From: Planococcus chinensis
GTDB lineage: Bacteria; Bacillota; Bacilli; Bacillales_A; Planococcaceae
Length of the DNA: 64,000 nucleotides
Direction of reading: 5' to 3'
Assembly: GCF_020071995.1 (NCBI RefSeq)
Contig: NZ_JABWTK010000008.1
Coordinates: 122,513 to 186,512, forward strand
This document shows positions 37,479-45,781 of the stretch, piece by piece (position 1 is the first letter of the stretch; the number at the start of each line of letters is the position of its first letter). A program made the translations under genes and the position numbers. A model generated the notes under the pieces. It did not search any database, was not told the DNA's origin, and saw only the letters and a list, made by a program, of their open reading frames with translations.

Positions 37479-37871
37479 TTACCCATTTCCTTTGAAGAAA
37501 CGGGATAAATCACCTTGTCTAAGACCGCCGCGCTCATACGATCTGGTTCCTTGCAATTCCTCGCGCAGAATTTTCCGCAGTTCGGCATCGCTTAAGTTTT
37601 TCGGTTCTGCCATTTCATTTTTTGGCTGGTTTCTCATATCAAAGATTTTCTTGATTCCTGCGATATTGAGTCCTTGATCCAAATGATCTTTGATCTCCAG
37701 AAGAGTGTCCACGTCATTTAATGAAAACATGCGCTTGTTTCCTTCTGTCCGGGCAGGGCTGATCAACTCGTGCTCTTCATAGTAACGGATTTGGCGCGCT
37801 GTGAGTTCCGTCAGCTGCATGACAATGCTGATAGGAAGAAGCGGCATCGTCCGGCGAACCCGATTCGTCAT
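37479..37871 (-). CDS. glnR: Nitrogen regulator GlnR (MerR family)
   Basis: The start MTNRVRRTMPLLPI at 37871 matches the B. subtilis GlnR N-terminus and has GGGTGA upstream. The winged-helix part has QLTELTARQIRYYEEHELI, and the C-terminus has GGLRQGDLSRFFKGNG, the feedback-sensing tail bound by glutamine synthetase. It represses its own operon when nitrogen is ample. Length is 130 residues, close to the family. Confidence 0.95.
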   Translation of the reverse strand: MTNRVRRTMPLLPISIVMQLTELTARQIRYYEEHELISPARTEGNKRMFSLNDVDTLLEIKDHLDQGLNIAGIKKIFDMRNQPKNEMAEPKNLSDAELRKILREELQGTRSYERGGLRQGDLSRFFKGNG

Positions 37872-37905
37872 TATTTTCACCCTTTTCACTTATTACTACT
37901 CTTTC

Positions 37906-37956
37906 AGTATAAGATATGTTAGATAATCTGTCAACACGATGTTAGGTAATCTGACA
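37906..37956 (-). promoter_or_regulatory. glnRA promoter with two GlnR boxes
   Basis: TTGACA (37929-37934) and TATACT (37906-37911) are 17 bases apart on the minus strand. Two sites fit TGTnA-N7-TnACA: 37917-37933 (TGTTAGATAATCTGTCA, one mismatch) and 37940-37956 (TGTTAGGTAATCTGACA, exact). They start 23 bases apart, about two helical turns, and cover the -35 box and spacer, so binding of GlnR dimers would block the polymerase. Confidence 0.9.
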
Positions 37957-37964
37957 CAATAAAA

Positions 37965-37988
37965 GTCCCGCATAGTTAAATGCGGGAC
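37965..37988 (-). terminator. Intrinsic terminator of ynbB
   Basis: GTCCCGCAT/ATGCGGGAC, nine pairs with a six-base loop; on the minus strand TTTTATTG follows. It is between ynbB and the glnR promoter. Confidence 0.7.
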
Positions 37989-37993
37989 TAAGC

Positions 37994-39238
37994 TTACAGC
38001 AATCCGCTGTTTTTTAAGGTCTCCACTGAATTTAATACGGCAATTTTTACATGTTCATAAGTTAAGCCGCCTTGGATAAAAGCGGTATAAGGCGGACGAA
38101 TCGGGCCATCTGCCGTCAGTTCGATGCTGGATCCCTGGACAAACGTCCCAGCAGCCATGATGACATCGTCTTCATAGCCCGGCATATAGGCCGGCTCCGG
38201 TTTGAACTGCGCGTTGACCGGCGAGCTCGCTTGGATGGTCTGGCAAAAAGCGATCATTTGCTCAGCTGTTTTGAACGACACAGATTGAATCAAGTCTGTC
38301 CGCTTGGCTGAATAATGAGGCGTGGTGTGCATACCGACCGATTCTAGCAAGGCTGATGTGAAAATAGCGCCTTTCAACGCTTGCGATACGATATGCGGAG
38401 CCATGAAAAATCCTTGATACATATCAGGAAGCGCATTTAAAGAAGCCCCAGCCTCTCCTCCTATACCCGGAGAAGTCATGCGGTAACCGCATTTTTCAAC
38501 TAAATCTTTTTTTCCGGCAATATAGCCGCCGATTTTCGCCATGCCGCCGCCGGGATTTTTAATCAACGAACCGGCAATTAAATCTGCTCCTGCTTCAATC
38601 GGTTCGCGTTCTTCAACGAATTCACCGTAGCAATTGTCGACAAAAATGATGACATCGGATTTCAGCTCACGGATTCTTGTCACCATGGCTTCGATTTCAT
38701 CTACCGTAAATGAAGGGCGTGTGTCATAGCCGCGCGAACGCTGGATGGCAATGACTTTCGTTTTTGCGTGGATCATGCCCTCGGCAGCAGCCCAGTCAAT
38801 CCCGTCCGTCTCCGTCAATGGGACATGCTGGTAACTGATGCCGAAGTCTCTCAGCGATCCGGTATCTTGTTCCCCTCCGGAAACTATGGAATCGAGTGTA
38901 TCGTAAGGCTTGCCGGTAATGTACAATAATTCGTCTCCCGGGCGCAAAACGCCGAACAAGGAAATCGTGATGGCGTGCGTGCCGGAAATGATCTGAGGGC
39001 GCACAAGCGCTGCTTCCGCCCGGAAAACATCAGCATACACCCGTTCCAATGTATCCCGGCCTTCGTCGTCATATCCGTAGCCGGTCGACGGATTAAAATG
39101 GTGGTCACTGACTTTCTGCCGGTGGAAGGCATCCAGTACTTTCTTTTGATTGAGGAAAGCAATATCGTCTGCTTTTCTTAGCTCGTTTTGTATGGTTTCT
39201 TCTATATCTCTGATCATCGTTTGCATCCAATTCTCCAT
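37994..39238 (-). CDS. ynbB: YnbB, PLP-dependent methionine-gamma-lyase/aluminium-resistance-like protein
   Basis: The 414-residue protein has a PLP-enzyme fold with the Schiff-base lysine in SLIKNPGGGMAKIGG, and VIFVDNCYGEF as the aspartate-containing strand. It is the YnbB family (often annotated aluminium resistance), conserved upstream of glnR in Bacilli. The reaction is unproven; cystathionine lyase-like activity is inferred from fold. It is read before glnR and ends in its own terminator. Confidence 0.9.
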   Translation of the reverse strand: MENWMQTMIRDIEETIQNELRKADDIAFLNQKKVLDAFHRQKVSDHHFNPSTGYGYDDEGRDTLERVYADVFRAEAALVRPQIISGTHAITISLFGVLRPGDELLYITGKPYDTLDSIVSGGEQDTGSLRDFGISYQHVPLTETDGIDWAAAEGMIHAKTKVIAIQRSRGYDTRPSFTVDEIEAMVTRIRELKSDVIIFVDNCYGEFVEEREPIEAGADLIAGSLIKNPGGGMAKIGGYIAGKKDLVEKCGYRMTSPGIGGEAGASLNALPDMYQGFFMAPHIVSQALKGAIFTSALLESVGMHTTPHYSAKRTDLIQSVSFKTAEQMIAFCQTIQASSPVNAQFKPEPAYMPGYEDDVIMAAGTFVQGSSIELTADGPIRPPYTAFIQGGLTYEHVKIAVLNSVETLKNSGLL

Positions 39239-39334
39239 TCTCGTGTACTTACTTATCTATTATGCAAGGAAACTTGAAAATGCGTCAAATTCTGCTACAA
39301 TTCATAGAGTTGAAGAGATTGGGAGGATGCCAAA

Positions 39335-39940
39335 ATGGCGTGGGAAGTATTGAGTGCTATCGGGACGATCGCTTTTGCGGTGTCCGGCGCTATTATCGCA
39401 ATGGAAGAAGAATATGATATTTTCGGGGTGTACTTATTAGGGGTGGTGACGGCATTCGGAGGTGGAGCGATCCGGAATTTGCTGATCGGGGTTCCGGTGT
39501 CGGCGCTCTGGGAACAGGAAATGATGTTCCAGCTGGCGCTCGCATCGATTACATTGGCCTTTTTGTTTCCAAACCGGCTGCTTGGCCCGTGGAATCGCTG
39601 GGGGAATTTTTTCGATGCCATCGGCTTATCAGCTTTTGCCATCCAAGGTGCGCTTTACGCCGTGGATTTGAATATGCCGGTCTATGCCGTCGTCGTGGCA
39701 GCTGTCTTGACCGGTTCCGGCGGAGGCATGGTGCGGGATCTGCTGGCCGGCAGAAAACCATTGGTGCTAAGGGCGGAAATTTATGCCGTCTGGGCAGCCA
39801 TTGCCGGAATTCTGATCAGTTTCGATATGATCCAGACCGATCTGATATTGTACGGACTGTTCATCTGCATTACAACTTTGCGCGTTCTGTCTTATCTCTA
39901 TAAATGGAGACTGCCGACACGCAAAATCCACTCCGTATAG
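39335..39940 (+). CDS. TRIC-family (UPF0126) cation channel
   Basis: The 201-residue protein has seven hydrophobic segments and two repeats of the family motif: GGGAIRNLL near residue 45 and GGGMVRDLLAG near 130. Such proteins form homotrimeric channels for monovalent cations. It is read divergently from ynbB. Its terminator was split by an insertion sequence (39942-39962 and 41461-41481), so its transcript may now end inside or beyond the element. Confidence 0.9.
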   Translation: MAWEVLSAIGTIAFAVSGAIIAMEEEYDIFGVYLLGVVTAFGGGAIRNLLIGVPVSALWEQEMMFQLALASITLAFLFPNRLLGPWNRWGNFFDAIGLSAFAIQGALYAVDLNMPVYAVVVAAVLTGSGGGMVRDLLAGRKPLVLRAEIYAVWAAIAGILISFDMIQTDLILYGLFICITTLRVLSYLYKWRLPTRKIHSV

Positions 39941-39941
39941 A

Positions 39942-39962
39942 TAAATAAAAGAACGGCTCAGC
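39942..39962 (+). terminator. Left arm of a terminator split by the IS3 element
   Basis: TAAATAAAAGAACGGC (39942-39957) and CAGC (39959-39962) are the exact complement of GCTG and GCCGTTCTTTTATTTA on the far side of the insertion sequence (41461-41464 and 41466-41481). Joined, they form a 20-pair stem with a six-base loop and T-runs on both strands. The break lies in the loop. Confidence 0.9.
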
Positions 39963-40013
39963 TCTGAACTGCGCCCCATTTAATGGACAGTTTATAAAAA
40001 AGGTACCCTGCAG

Positions 40014-40883
40014 CTAAGCTGCGATCAGATGACTTCGGTATTGTGCCGGAGTCATCTTTTTTAGATTCCATTGCTTGCGCGTTCCGTTGTAATACTCCAT
40101 GTACTCATCCATTAGCCCTTTCAATTCATCCAGGCTGGTTGCTTGTTTAAACTCGACATCATCTTTAAAGTGACCAAAAAACGATTCGATGGGAGCGTTG
40201 TCGAGGCAGTTGCCCCGTCGGGACATCGACTGGGTCAATCCCATTTCCTTCACGCGTTGTTGATATTCGGGATGGGTATAGTGGAAGCCTTGATCGGAAT
40301 GGATCATCGCTTCCGGGTGAACAGTGCCATCCAATGCTTCCTTCAGTTTCTTCAACGTGCGGTACACAATTTCCATCGTGAGCGTCGTCATGACTTCATA
40401 GGCGACGATTTCCCGGGTGGCGACATCTTTCACGGCGGACAGATACGCCATTTGCCCCGAACGGTTGGGCAGATAGGTAATATCGGTGACGAATACCTTG
40501 CCGGGTTCCTCCTGTTCAAACGCGCGATTCAACAGGTTGGGGCAGACGGTGTGTTCCTGGGTGGCTTTGGCGATTTGCTTATAGGGATTCGCACGCCGGA
40601 TTTTGGCAAATAGGTTGAATTTGCGCATGAGGCGCAGAATCTTCTTGTGGTTCATCGGCGTTAACAGGAGTTCAGTGAGCACCATGTAAAAGGTGCGGTA
40701 CCCGATTTTCCCCCGATGCGCATCGTAGATGCTTTTGAGCAACCGGTAATCTTCGTAGTCTTGTTCTTCGCGGATGGCGTGCTGTTCCACGTTCTCCAGC
40801 CAAGCGTAATAGCCACTTCGGCTGACACCCGCTGTGCGGCAAAGGGTTCCCACCAGATTCTTCAGTTGGAATTTCCGGACCAC
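40014..40883 (-). CDS. IS3-family transposase OrfB (DDE integrase)
   Basis: The 289-residue reading has the DDE-type integrase core: FVTDITYLPN with the first Asp, MIHSDQGFHYT with the second, and GNCLDNAPIESFFGHFKDD with the Glu. It starts GVSRSGYYAWL after a short leader. By itself it has a GTG start, but it is probably made as an OrfAB fusion by -1 frameshifting at a slippery run in orfA. Confidence 0.93.
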   Translation of the reverse strand: MVRKFQLKNLVGTLCRTAGVSRSGYYAWLENVEQHAIREEQDYEDYRLLKSIYDAHRGKIGYRTFYMVLTELLLTPMNHKKILRLMRKFNLFAKIRRANPYKQIAKATQEHTVCPNLLNRAFEQEEPGKVFVTDITYLPNRSGQMAYLSAVKDVATREIVAYEVMTTLTMEIVYRTLKKLKEALDGTVHPEAMIHSDQGFHYTHPEYQQRVKEMGLTQSMSRRGNCLDNAPIESFFGHFKDDVEFKQATSLDELKGLMDEYMEYYNGTRKQWNLKKMTPAQYRSHLIAA

Positions 40884-40915
40884 GGCATTGATCGCTTCGA
40901 ATTTTTCCGCCGGGG

Positions 40916-41341
40916 TCAGCTGCGTTTCTTCGCCTGCCTCTCGAGCGCCTCGAGCTTTTTTAGCAACTCATTTTCCGCTTCCAGGTACTTGATGCGCGCT
41001 TCCGTCTTCTCCAGCTTTTTCTCCGCTGAGAGCTCTTTTTCAGAAGGTCGGCCGGTACTGCCTTTTCCACGACGCTCTTCAAAGAAGCCATCTTCTCCAT
41101 ACGTCCGATACGTCGTCCGCCATCGGTTCAAGGAAGACGTCGCTTTTTTGGAGCCGATAACGGTCAAGTCAAACCCACTTTCACTAAAGATCTGGGCAGG
41201 GCCTTTGCCTGTCTGATATTCCTTCACTGCATGGATTTTGAATTCCGGCGTGTATTGAATCGCTCGATCCGATACGGAAGCGACGTTCGGATTCGCCTCC
41301 AAGACCCGTTGTTGGTGTTCGTTGAATATAATTTTACTCAT
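40916..41341 (-). CDS. IS3-family OrfA with programmed frameshift site
   Basis: The 141-residue protein has an N-terminal helix-turn-helix DNA-binding part (YTPEFKIHAVKEYQTGKGPAQIFSESG) and a C-terminal leucine-zipper stretch (LEKTEARIKYLEAENELLKKLEALERQ). The sequence AAAAAAG at 40955-40961 lies in that stretch; a -1 shift there leads into the orfB frame without a stop codon up to the orfB start, as in known IS3 transposases. Confidence 0.88.
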   Translation of the reverse strand: MSKIIFNEHQQRVLEANPNVASVSDRAIQYTPEFKIHAVKEYQTGKGPAQIFSESGFDLTVIGSKKATSSLNRWRTTYRTYGEDGFFEERRGKGSTGRPSEKELSAEKKLEKTEARIKYLEAENELLKKLEALERQAKKRS

Positions 41342-41465
41342 ATGATCTTCTCCCGTCCAAGTTCGCTAAATTTAGTATACCGGGGTCTGAAAACAGAAAA
41401 AACCCCCAATGGGGTCACTTTTTTAAAGTGTCTACCATTTGGGGTTCAGTTCACTCTTACGCTGG

Positions 41466-41481
41466 GCCGTTCTTTTATTTA
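41466..41481. terminator. Right arm of the split terminator
   Basis: GCCGTTCTTTTATTTA, preceded by GCTG, completes the stem begun at 39942. On the minus strand its own half overlaps the TAA stop codon of the rhodanese gene (41479-41481). Without its partner arm it can no longer fold as a terminator for that gene. Confidence 0.85.
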
Positions 41482-41778
41482 GGCGATGGTTTCACCGCTC
41501 CAGTTCATCATGCCGCCTTCAACATTGACTGTTTCCACGCCGTTCGTTTCCAAAAAGTCGCACGCCATCGCACTGCGGCCCCCCGCTTTGCAAATGATAT
41601 GAACGGGTGCAGAGGCATCCAGTTCTTCTATGCGTTCCGGCAATTCGCCAAGCGGAATGTGTTTCGCGCCCGGCACCATGCCGTATGCCACTTCTTCATA
41701 TTCACGGACGTCGATCAATTGGATTTCCTGTCCGGCTTCTACAATTTCAAGCAAATCATCGGTTGTAATGGATTTCAT
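41479..41778 (-). CDS. Rhodanese-domain sulfurtransferase
   Basis: The 99-residue protein is a single rhodanese domain: LIDVREYEEVAYGMVPGAKHIPLGEL, then the active-site cysteine in IICKAGGRSAM and the EGGMMNW tail. It transfers sulfur as a persulfide on that cysteine. It is a single-domain type that works with many partners. Its terminator lost one arm to the insertion sequence. Confidence 0.93.
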   Translation of the reverse strand: MKSITTDDLLEIVEAGQEIQLIDVREYEEVAYGMVPGAKHIPLGELPERIEELDASAPVHIICKAGGRSAMACDFLETNGVETVNVEGGMMNWSGETIA

Positions 41779-41903
41779 CTGTTATTGCCTCCTGCTTTAA
41801 ATGGCTTTCCTTTGAAAATGTTAACTGCCAAAAGCGGTGCTGTCAAATAAAGCGCCGCTTTATTCCACAGCTGTTCACCCCATATTTGTTCCAGAATAAT
41901 AAA

Positions 41904-41933
41904 AAACCAGCTGGAAGCTTCTCCAGCTGGTTT
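41904..41933 (-). terminator. Intrinsic terminator of hfq
   Basis: AAACCAGCTGGA/TCCAGCTGGTTT, 12 pairs with a six-base loop, is followed on the minus strand by TTTATTATTC. Confidence 0.8.
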
Positions 41934-41938
41934 ACCAG

Positions 41939-42163
41939 TTATTCCTGGTGCTCAATCGGCACCGCTTTTGCAGGCGAGAAAGTGGAAATTGCATGTTTGT
42001 AGATCAATTGTTGCTTGCCGTCTGTTTCAACCAGCACCGTAAAATTATCATAGGATTTAATGGTCCCTTTTAATTGGAAACCATTTAATAAAAAGACTGT
42101 AACAAAAATATTATTTTTACGCAGCTGATTCAAATAAACGTCTTGAATGTTTACTGGCTTCAT
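41939..42163 (-). CDS. hfq: RNA chaperone Hfq
   Basis: The start [19 protein letters not shown] at 42163 has GAGGGGG upstream; this gives 74 residues, the usual length for Bacilli. The Sm1 motif ([25 protein letters not shown]) and Sm2 motif ([10 protein letters not shown]) are intact. It forms hexamers that bind RNA. It follows miaA with a 12-base gap as in other Bacilli. Confidence 0.95.
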   Translation of the reverse strand: MKPVNIQDVYLNQLRKNNIFVTVFLLNGFQLKGTIKSYDNFTVLVETDGKQQLIYKHAISTFSPAKAVPIEHQE

Positions 42164-42174
42164 GAATATCCCCC

Positions 42175-43131
42175 TCATAACCTCTTATCTAGATTTTGGT
42201 GTTCTATAATTCCAATTCGACGCTGCCGATCTTTTTCCTGCATAAAGGATTCTATTTTCCGAATGTTTTTTCCCGGATTTTCCAATGCATCAATCCAGAA
42301 AATCGGCAGCTTGTTCCGGAAATACGTAAATTGGCGTTTGGCGTATTTCCGCGAGTTTTGCTTCAGTAAAACCACTGCCTGTTCCCAATCCATTTTACCA
42401 TCCAAATAGTCATAGATTTCTTTATAGCCGATTGCGCGGATCGACTGCGCATCGCGGATTCCCCGTTCACGCAGCATTTGAACTTCTTGCAGCAATCCCT
42501 TATCAATCATGATGTCTACCCGTTGGTTGATCCGGTCATACAAAATATCCCGCGGCATATCAAGGCCGATGATCACTTCGTTGTACATCGGTGAAAGCGC
42601 CAAATTGCGTTCGCTTTTTCCATGGCCGCTTTTGATGATTTCAATTGCCCGGAGAACTCGCCGCGTGTTGTTCGGGTGGATGTCCGCTTCGGGATCCAGC
42701 TCCAGCAATTGCGCATGCATGTGAAGCGGTCCGTGCTCAGCCAGTTCCGCCCGCAAAGCAGCGCGCAAGCCTTCATCCGCCTGTTCTTCCGCAAAGCGGT
42801 AATCAAACAGCACCGCCTGTACATACAGGCCGGATCCCCCGACAATGATCGGCAATTTCCCGCGCAACTGGATTTCTTTGATTTTTTCACGCACCAGTTT
42901 TTGATATTCCGCAACCGAAAACGACTCGTCCGGATCTTTGATATCCAAAAGATGGTGTGGGATTCCACGCATTTCATGGGGCTCGATTTTCGCCGTACCA
43001 ATCGACATCTCCCGGTAAACCTGCATGGAATCTCCGTTAATAATTTCACCGTCAAACCGTTCCGCTAGTTCCAGGCTTAGTGCGGTCTTGCCTGAAGCGG
43101 TTGGGCCGACAATGGCTAATACGTCAATCAT
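42175..43131 (-). CDS. miaA: tRNA dimethylallyltransferase MiaA
   Basis: The 318-residue protein has the P-loop [11 protein letters not shown], the substrate motif [12 protein letters not shown] and the DxxR-type motif in [12 protein letters not shown]. It adds a dimethylallyl group to A37 of tRNAs that read codons beginning with U. MiaB, encoded at 50904-52448, adds the methylthio group to the same base. Its start overlaps the end of the lipase-like gene by eight bases. Confidence 0.96.
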   Translation of the reverse strand: MIDVLAIVGPTASGKTALSLELAERFDGEIINGDSMQVYREMSIGTAKIEPHEMRGIPHHLLDIKDPDESFSVAEYQKLVREKIKEIQLRGKLPIIVGGSGLYVQAVLFDYRFAEEQADEGLRAALRAELAEHGPLHMHAQLLELDPEADIHPNNTRRVLRAIEIIKSGHGKSERNLALSPMYNEVIIGLDMPRDILYDRINQRVDIMIDKGLLQEVQMLRERGIRDAQSIRAIGYKEIYDYLDGKMDWEQAVVLLKQNSRKYAKRQFTYFRNKLPIFWIDALENPGKNIRKIESFMQEKDRQRRIGIIEHQNLDKRL

Positions 43132-44044
43132 TTGCCAACATCCATTCTAAAATTGTTTCGAAATGCTTTTCTTTATCGGTTTCATGCAGCAGTTCGTGCC
43201 TTGCATCTTCCGCGAGATAAACGGTAACGTCCGACAATCCCGCTTCTGCGTATTGTTTGGCAGCTTTGAAAATGCCTTCGCCGTTAGCGCCAACCGGATC
43301 ATTCGAGCCGCTGATCAATAACATCGGCAAGTCCTTGCGGATTTTTCCTACTTCCGCGTTTTTATGGATTAAAGCGAGGCCGGTGAACAAGTCCACATAA
43401 AATTGGTTGGTCGATGGAAAACCGCACATCGGATCCGCTTCATACGCAGCCACTTCGTTTTGGTCACGGCTGAGCCATGCAAAAGGCGATTCCTCATCTT
43501 TAAAAGGCTTCATAAAGCTGCCGAATGTCATCTTCCCGAGAAGTGCGCTCGGCTGATCCTTGCCCTTAGCTTTCGCTGCTGCCAGAGCGGCTACAAGACC
43601 GGCTTTTCCGGCAGCACCTGGATTGCCGCCGCTTCCGGATAAAACGGCGCGGCTAATGTCTTGGCTGTGCAGTTGGATATAGCGCCGCGCTACAAAAGAG
43701 CCCATGCTATGGCCAAAGAGAATCAACGGCAAAGGACCAATCTGGTTTTGCACGACAGCGATCACTTCTTCGACATCCTTAACCACCCGGTCAAAACCTT
43801 TTTGTTCTCCGAAATAGCCTTGCACGCCGTTTCGCTCGGCGGTTTTTCCGTGTCCCCGCTGATCGTGCCCCGACACAGCGAATCCATGCGATGCAAGGAA
43901 CTGCGCGAACTCTCCGTACCGCGCAATATGTTCTGCCATGCCGTGAACAATATGGACATGGCCCACCGGCGCTTCCGGTTCGTAGAGTTCATAGTAAATT
44001 TCATGGCCATCGGATGCTTCTAAAAAGGTCTTGGTAATTTTCAA
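43124..44044 (-). CDS. Alpha/beta hydrolase, monoacylglycerol-lipase-like
   Basis: The 306-residue protein has the serine-hydrolase fold: [14 protein letters not shown] (oxyanion region), nucleophile elbow [11 protein letters not shown], acid in ISGSNDPVG and histidine in DARHELLHE. It resembles monoacylglycerol lipases or lysophospholipases. It starts TTG, overlapping the glpD stop, and lies between glpD and miaA, so it is probably co-transcribed with glpD; a role in lipid or glycerol recycling is inferred. Confidence 0.88.
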   Translation of the reverse strand: MKITKTFLEASDGHEIYYELYEPEAPVGHVHIVHGMAEHIARYGEFAQFLASHGFAVSGHDQRGHGKTAERNGVQGYFGEQKGFDRVVKDVEEVIAVVQNQIGPLPLILFGHSMGSFVARRYIQLHSQDISRAVLSGSGGNPGAAGKAGLVAALAAAKAKGKDQPSALLGKMTFGSFMKPFKDEESPFAWLSRDQNEVAAYEADPMCGFPSTNQFYVDLFTGLALIHKNAEVGKIRKDLPMLLISGSNDPVGANGEGIFKAAKQYAEAGLSDVTVYLAEDARHELLHETDKEKHFETILEWMLAND

Positions 44045-45702
44045 GACTGCACCCCTTCTCTGAACCGGGTCGCATTGTCGATTTCCCGCTGCAATTCATC
44101 CCGGTACATTTGCTGCTGCTGCGGCGTGTAACCCAATATGCGGTTCATATAATGGTGTACGTCTTCTTTGTACTTTAAAACGTCTTCCATATGAAAATAC
44201 AAATCCCCGGTTCTTCTGATGAAAAAATCGGCAGGCGTGAGCGCCATCTCTTCTTCGACCGCATACTCGATAACGGCCGCCAAGGTTTTCGGAATGTTTT
44301 CTGGAATTGCATCCGGAAGCTTGCTGTAATGCTTGAACACTTTTTTGGCGTTAGTGCCGAAAAACTGGGCAAACATCTGCCCTTCTTCAGGCGACAGCCC
44401 ATACTTCTCGGCTTCCAAAGCGGTTTTATGGACAAAACGCGGATATTCCTTCGATCCGCCAAAATCCCCTCCGGATAACGGAAGGTTTTTGGTCGAACTT
44501 TTTCCGTACTTCTTGCCGGTTTGTTGCTTTAATCGCTTCGCCACCAAATCCGTGATCGTTTCAGCCATTTTCCTGTAGCCGGTCAGTTTGCCGCCCGCTA
44601 TCGAAATCAAGCCTCTGTCCGATTCCCAGATTTCATCTTTCCGCGAGATTTCAGAAGGGTCTTTCCCTTCTTCATAAATCAGCGGCCGGAGCCCTGCCCA
44701 CGTAGATTCGATGTCTTCGGGAACCAAACGGACAGAAGGAAACATTGAAGCCACTGCCCCAATCAAATACTCCACGTCTTTTTCCGTCGCTGCCGGTTCG
44801 GCCGGGTCTTCTTCATAAAAGGTATCGGTCGTTCCGATATAAGCTTTATCGTCCCGCGGAATCGCAAAGATCATGCGTTTGTCCGGCGCATCAAAATACA
44901 CCGCTTGGCGCAGGGGCAGTTTGCTGCGGTCCACAACGATATGGACGCCTTTCGTCAAACGGAGCTGTTTGTTTCCGTCTGCCGAATCAAGCCCTCTTAC
45001 TCCATCGACCCAAGGCCCCGTCGCGTTGACTACTTTTCGTGCACTGATCTCAAGTTTTTTCCCGGTAACCGTGTCCGTCGCCTGTATACCTGAAACTTTT
45101 CCGTCTTTATAAAGAAAGCCGTCCGCTTTCATGTAATTAAGGCAAACCGCCCCGAGTTCAGCCGTTTTCTTCAAAACTTCCAGCGTCAACCGGGCATCGT
45201 CGGTCCGGTATTCCACATACGTGCCGCCTCCCAGCAAACCTTCGCTTTTGATCAAAGGTTCCCGTTTCAGCACTTCATCCGCTGATAACATGATGCGCCG
45301 TTCCCCCTTCTTGACGCCTGCCAAGAAATCATAAAAGCGCAATCCAAAAGAAGTCATCAACGGCCCGAATGTCCCTCCCTTATGGAACGGCAGGAGCATT
45401 TGCTGAGGTTCGGTCACATGGACCGCATTTTCATAAACGATTTCCCGTTCTTTTCCGACTTCTGCCACCATCTTCACTTCGTACTGCTTTAAATACCGCA
45501 AGCCGCCGTGCACAAGCTTTGTTGAGCGGCTTGATGTGCCGGCTGCAAAATCCTGCATTTCGACCAACGCTACTTTCATGCCGCGCGATATGGCATCAAG
45601 CGCAATCCCGGCACCCGTGATGCCGCCTCCGATTACAAGCAAATCAAATTCGCGAAGGGCCAATAAATTCATTTGCATACTCCGCTGTTTGGCTGAAAAC
45701 AT
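44041..45702 (-). CDS. glpD: Aerobic glycerol-3-phosphate dehydrogenase
   Basis: The start MFSAKQRSMQMN at 45702 has AAAGGGGGAAG upstream and gives 553 residues. The FAD motif DLLVIGGGITGAGIALDA and SRSTKLVHGGLRYLKQ are standard for GlpD, and the C-terminal helical domain is present. It oxidises glycerol 3-phosphate to dihydroxyacetone phosphate and passes electrons to quinone. A small hairpin (CCGCTT/AAGCGG at 45732-45747) in the leader recalls the GlpP-controlled leaders of Bacillus, but it is short. Confidence 0.95.
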   Translation of the reverse strand: MFSAKQRSMQMNLLALREFDLLVIGGGITGAGIALDAISRGMKVALVEMQDFAAGTSSRSTKLVHGGLRYLKQYEVKMVAEVGKEREIVYENAVHVTEPQQMLLPFHKGGTFGPLMTSFGLRFYDFLAGVKKGERRIMLSADEVLKREPLIKSEGLLGGGTYVEYRTDDARLTLEVLKKTAELGAVCLNYMKADGFLYKDGKVSGIQATDTVTGKKLEISARKVVNATGPWVDGVRGLDSADGNKQLRLTKGVHIVVDRSKLPLRQAVYFDAPDKRMIFAIPRDDKAYIGTTDTFYEEDPAEPAATEKDVEYLIGAVASMFPSVRLVPEDIESTWAGLRPLIYEEGKDPSEISRKDEIWESDRGLISIAGGKLTGYRKMAETITDLVAKRLKQQTGKKYGKSSTKNLPLSGGDFGGSKEYPRFVHKTALEAEKYGLSPEEGQMFAQFFGTNAKKVFKHYSKLPDAIPENIPKTLAAVIEYAVEEEMALTPADFFIRRTGDLYFHMEDVLKYKEDVHHYMNRILGYTPQQQQMYRDELQREIDNATRFREGVQS

Positions 45703-45781
45703 TCCGCTTCCCCCTTTGCAGTTGAAAATAACCGCTTTTTCAAGCGGCCGGGCTGGTATCCCATATAATAACTCTCCCCTA

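Larger units (their letters stand above)
39965..41453. mobile_element. IS3-family insertion sequence
   Basis: The 1,489-base element carries a two-frame transposase (orfA 40916-41341 and orfB 40014-40883) on the minus strand. Its ends are inverted repeats: TGAACTGCGCCCCA on the left and the complement of TGAACTGAACCCCA on the right, sharing TGAACTG at the tip. The three bases CTC occur directly outside both ends and are the likely target duplication. The size, terminal structure and frame arrangement fit the IS3 family, IS150-like branch. Confidence 0.92.

Noticed and set aside
45732..45747. GlpP antitermination leader of glpD
   Set aside because: The hairpin has only six pairs and a poor T-run, and no matching antiterminator was found by eye; it is mentioned with glpD but not called.
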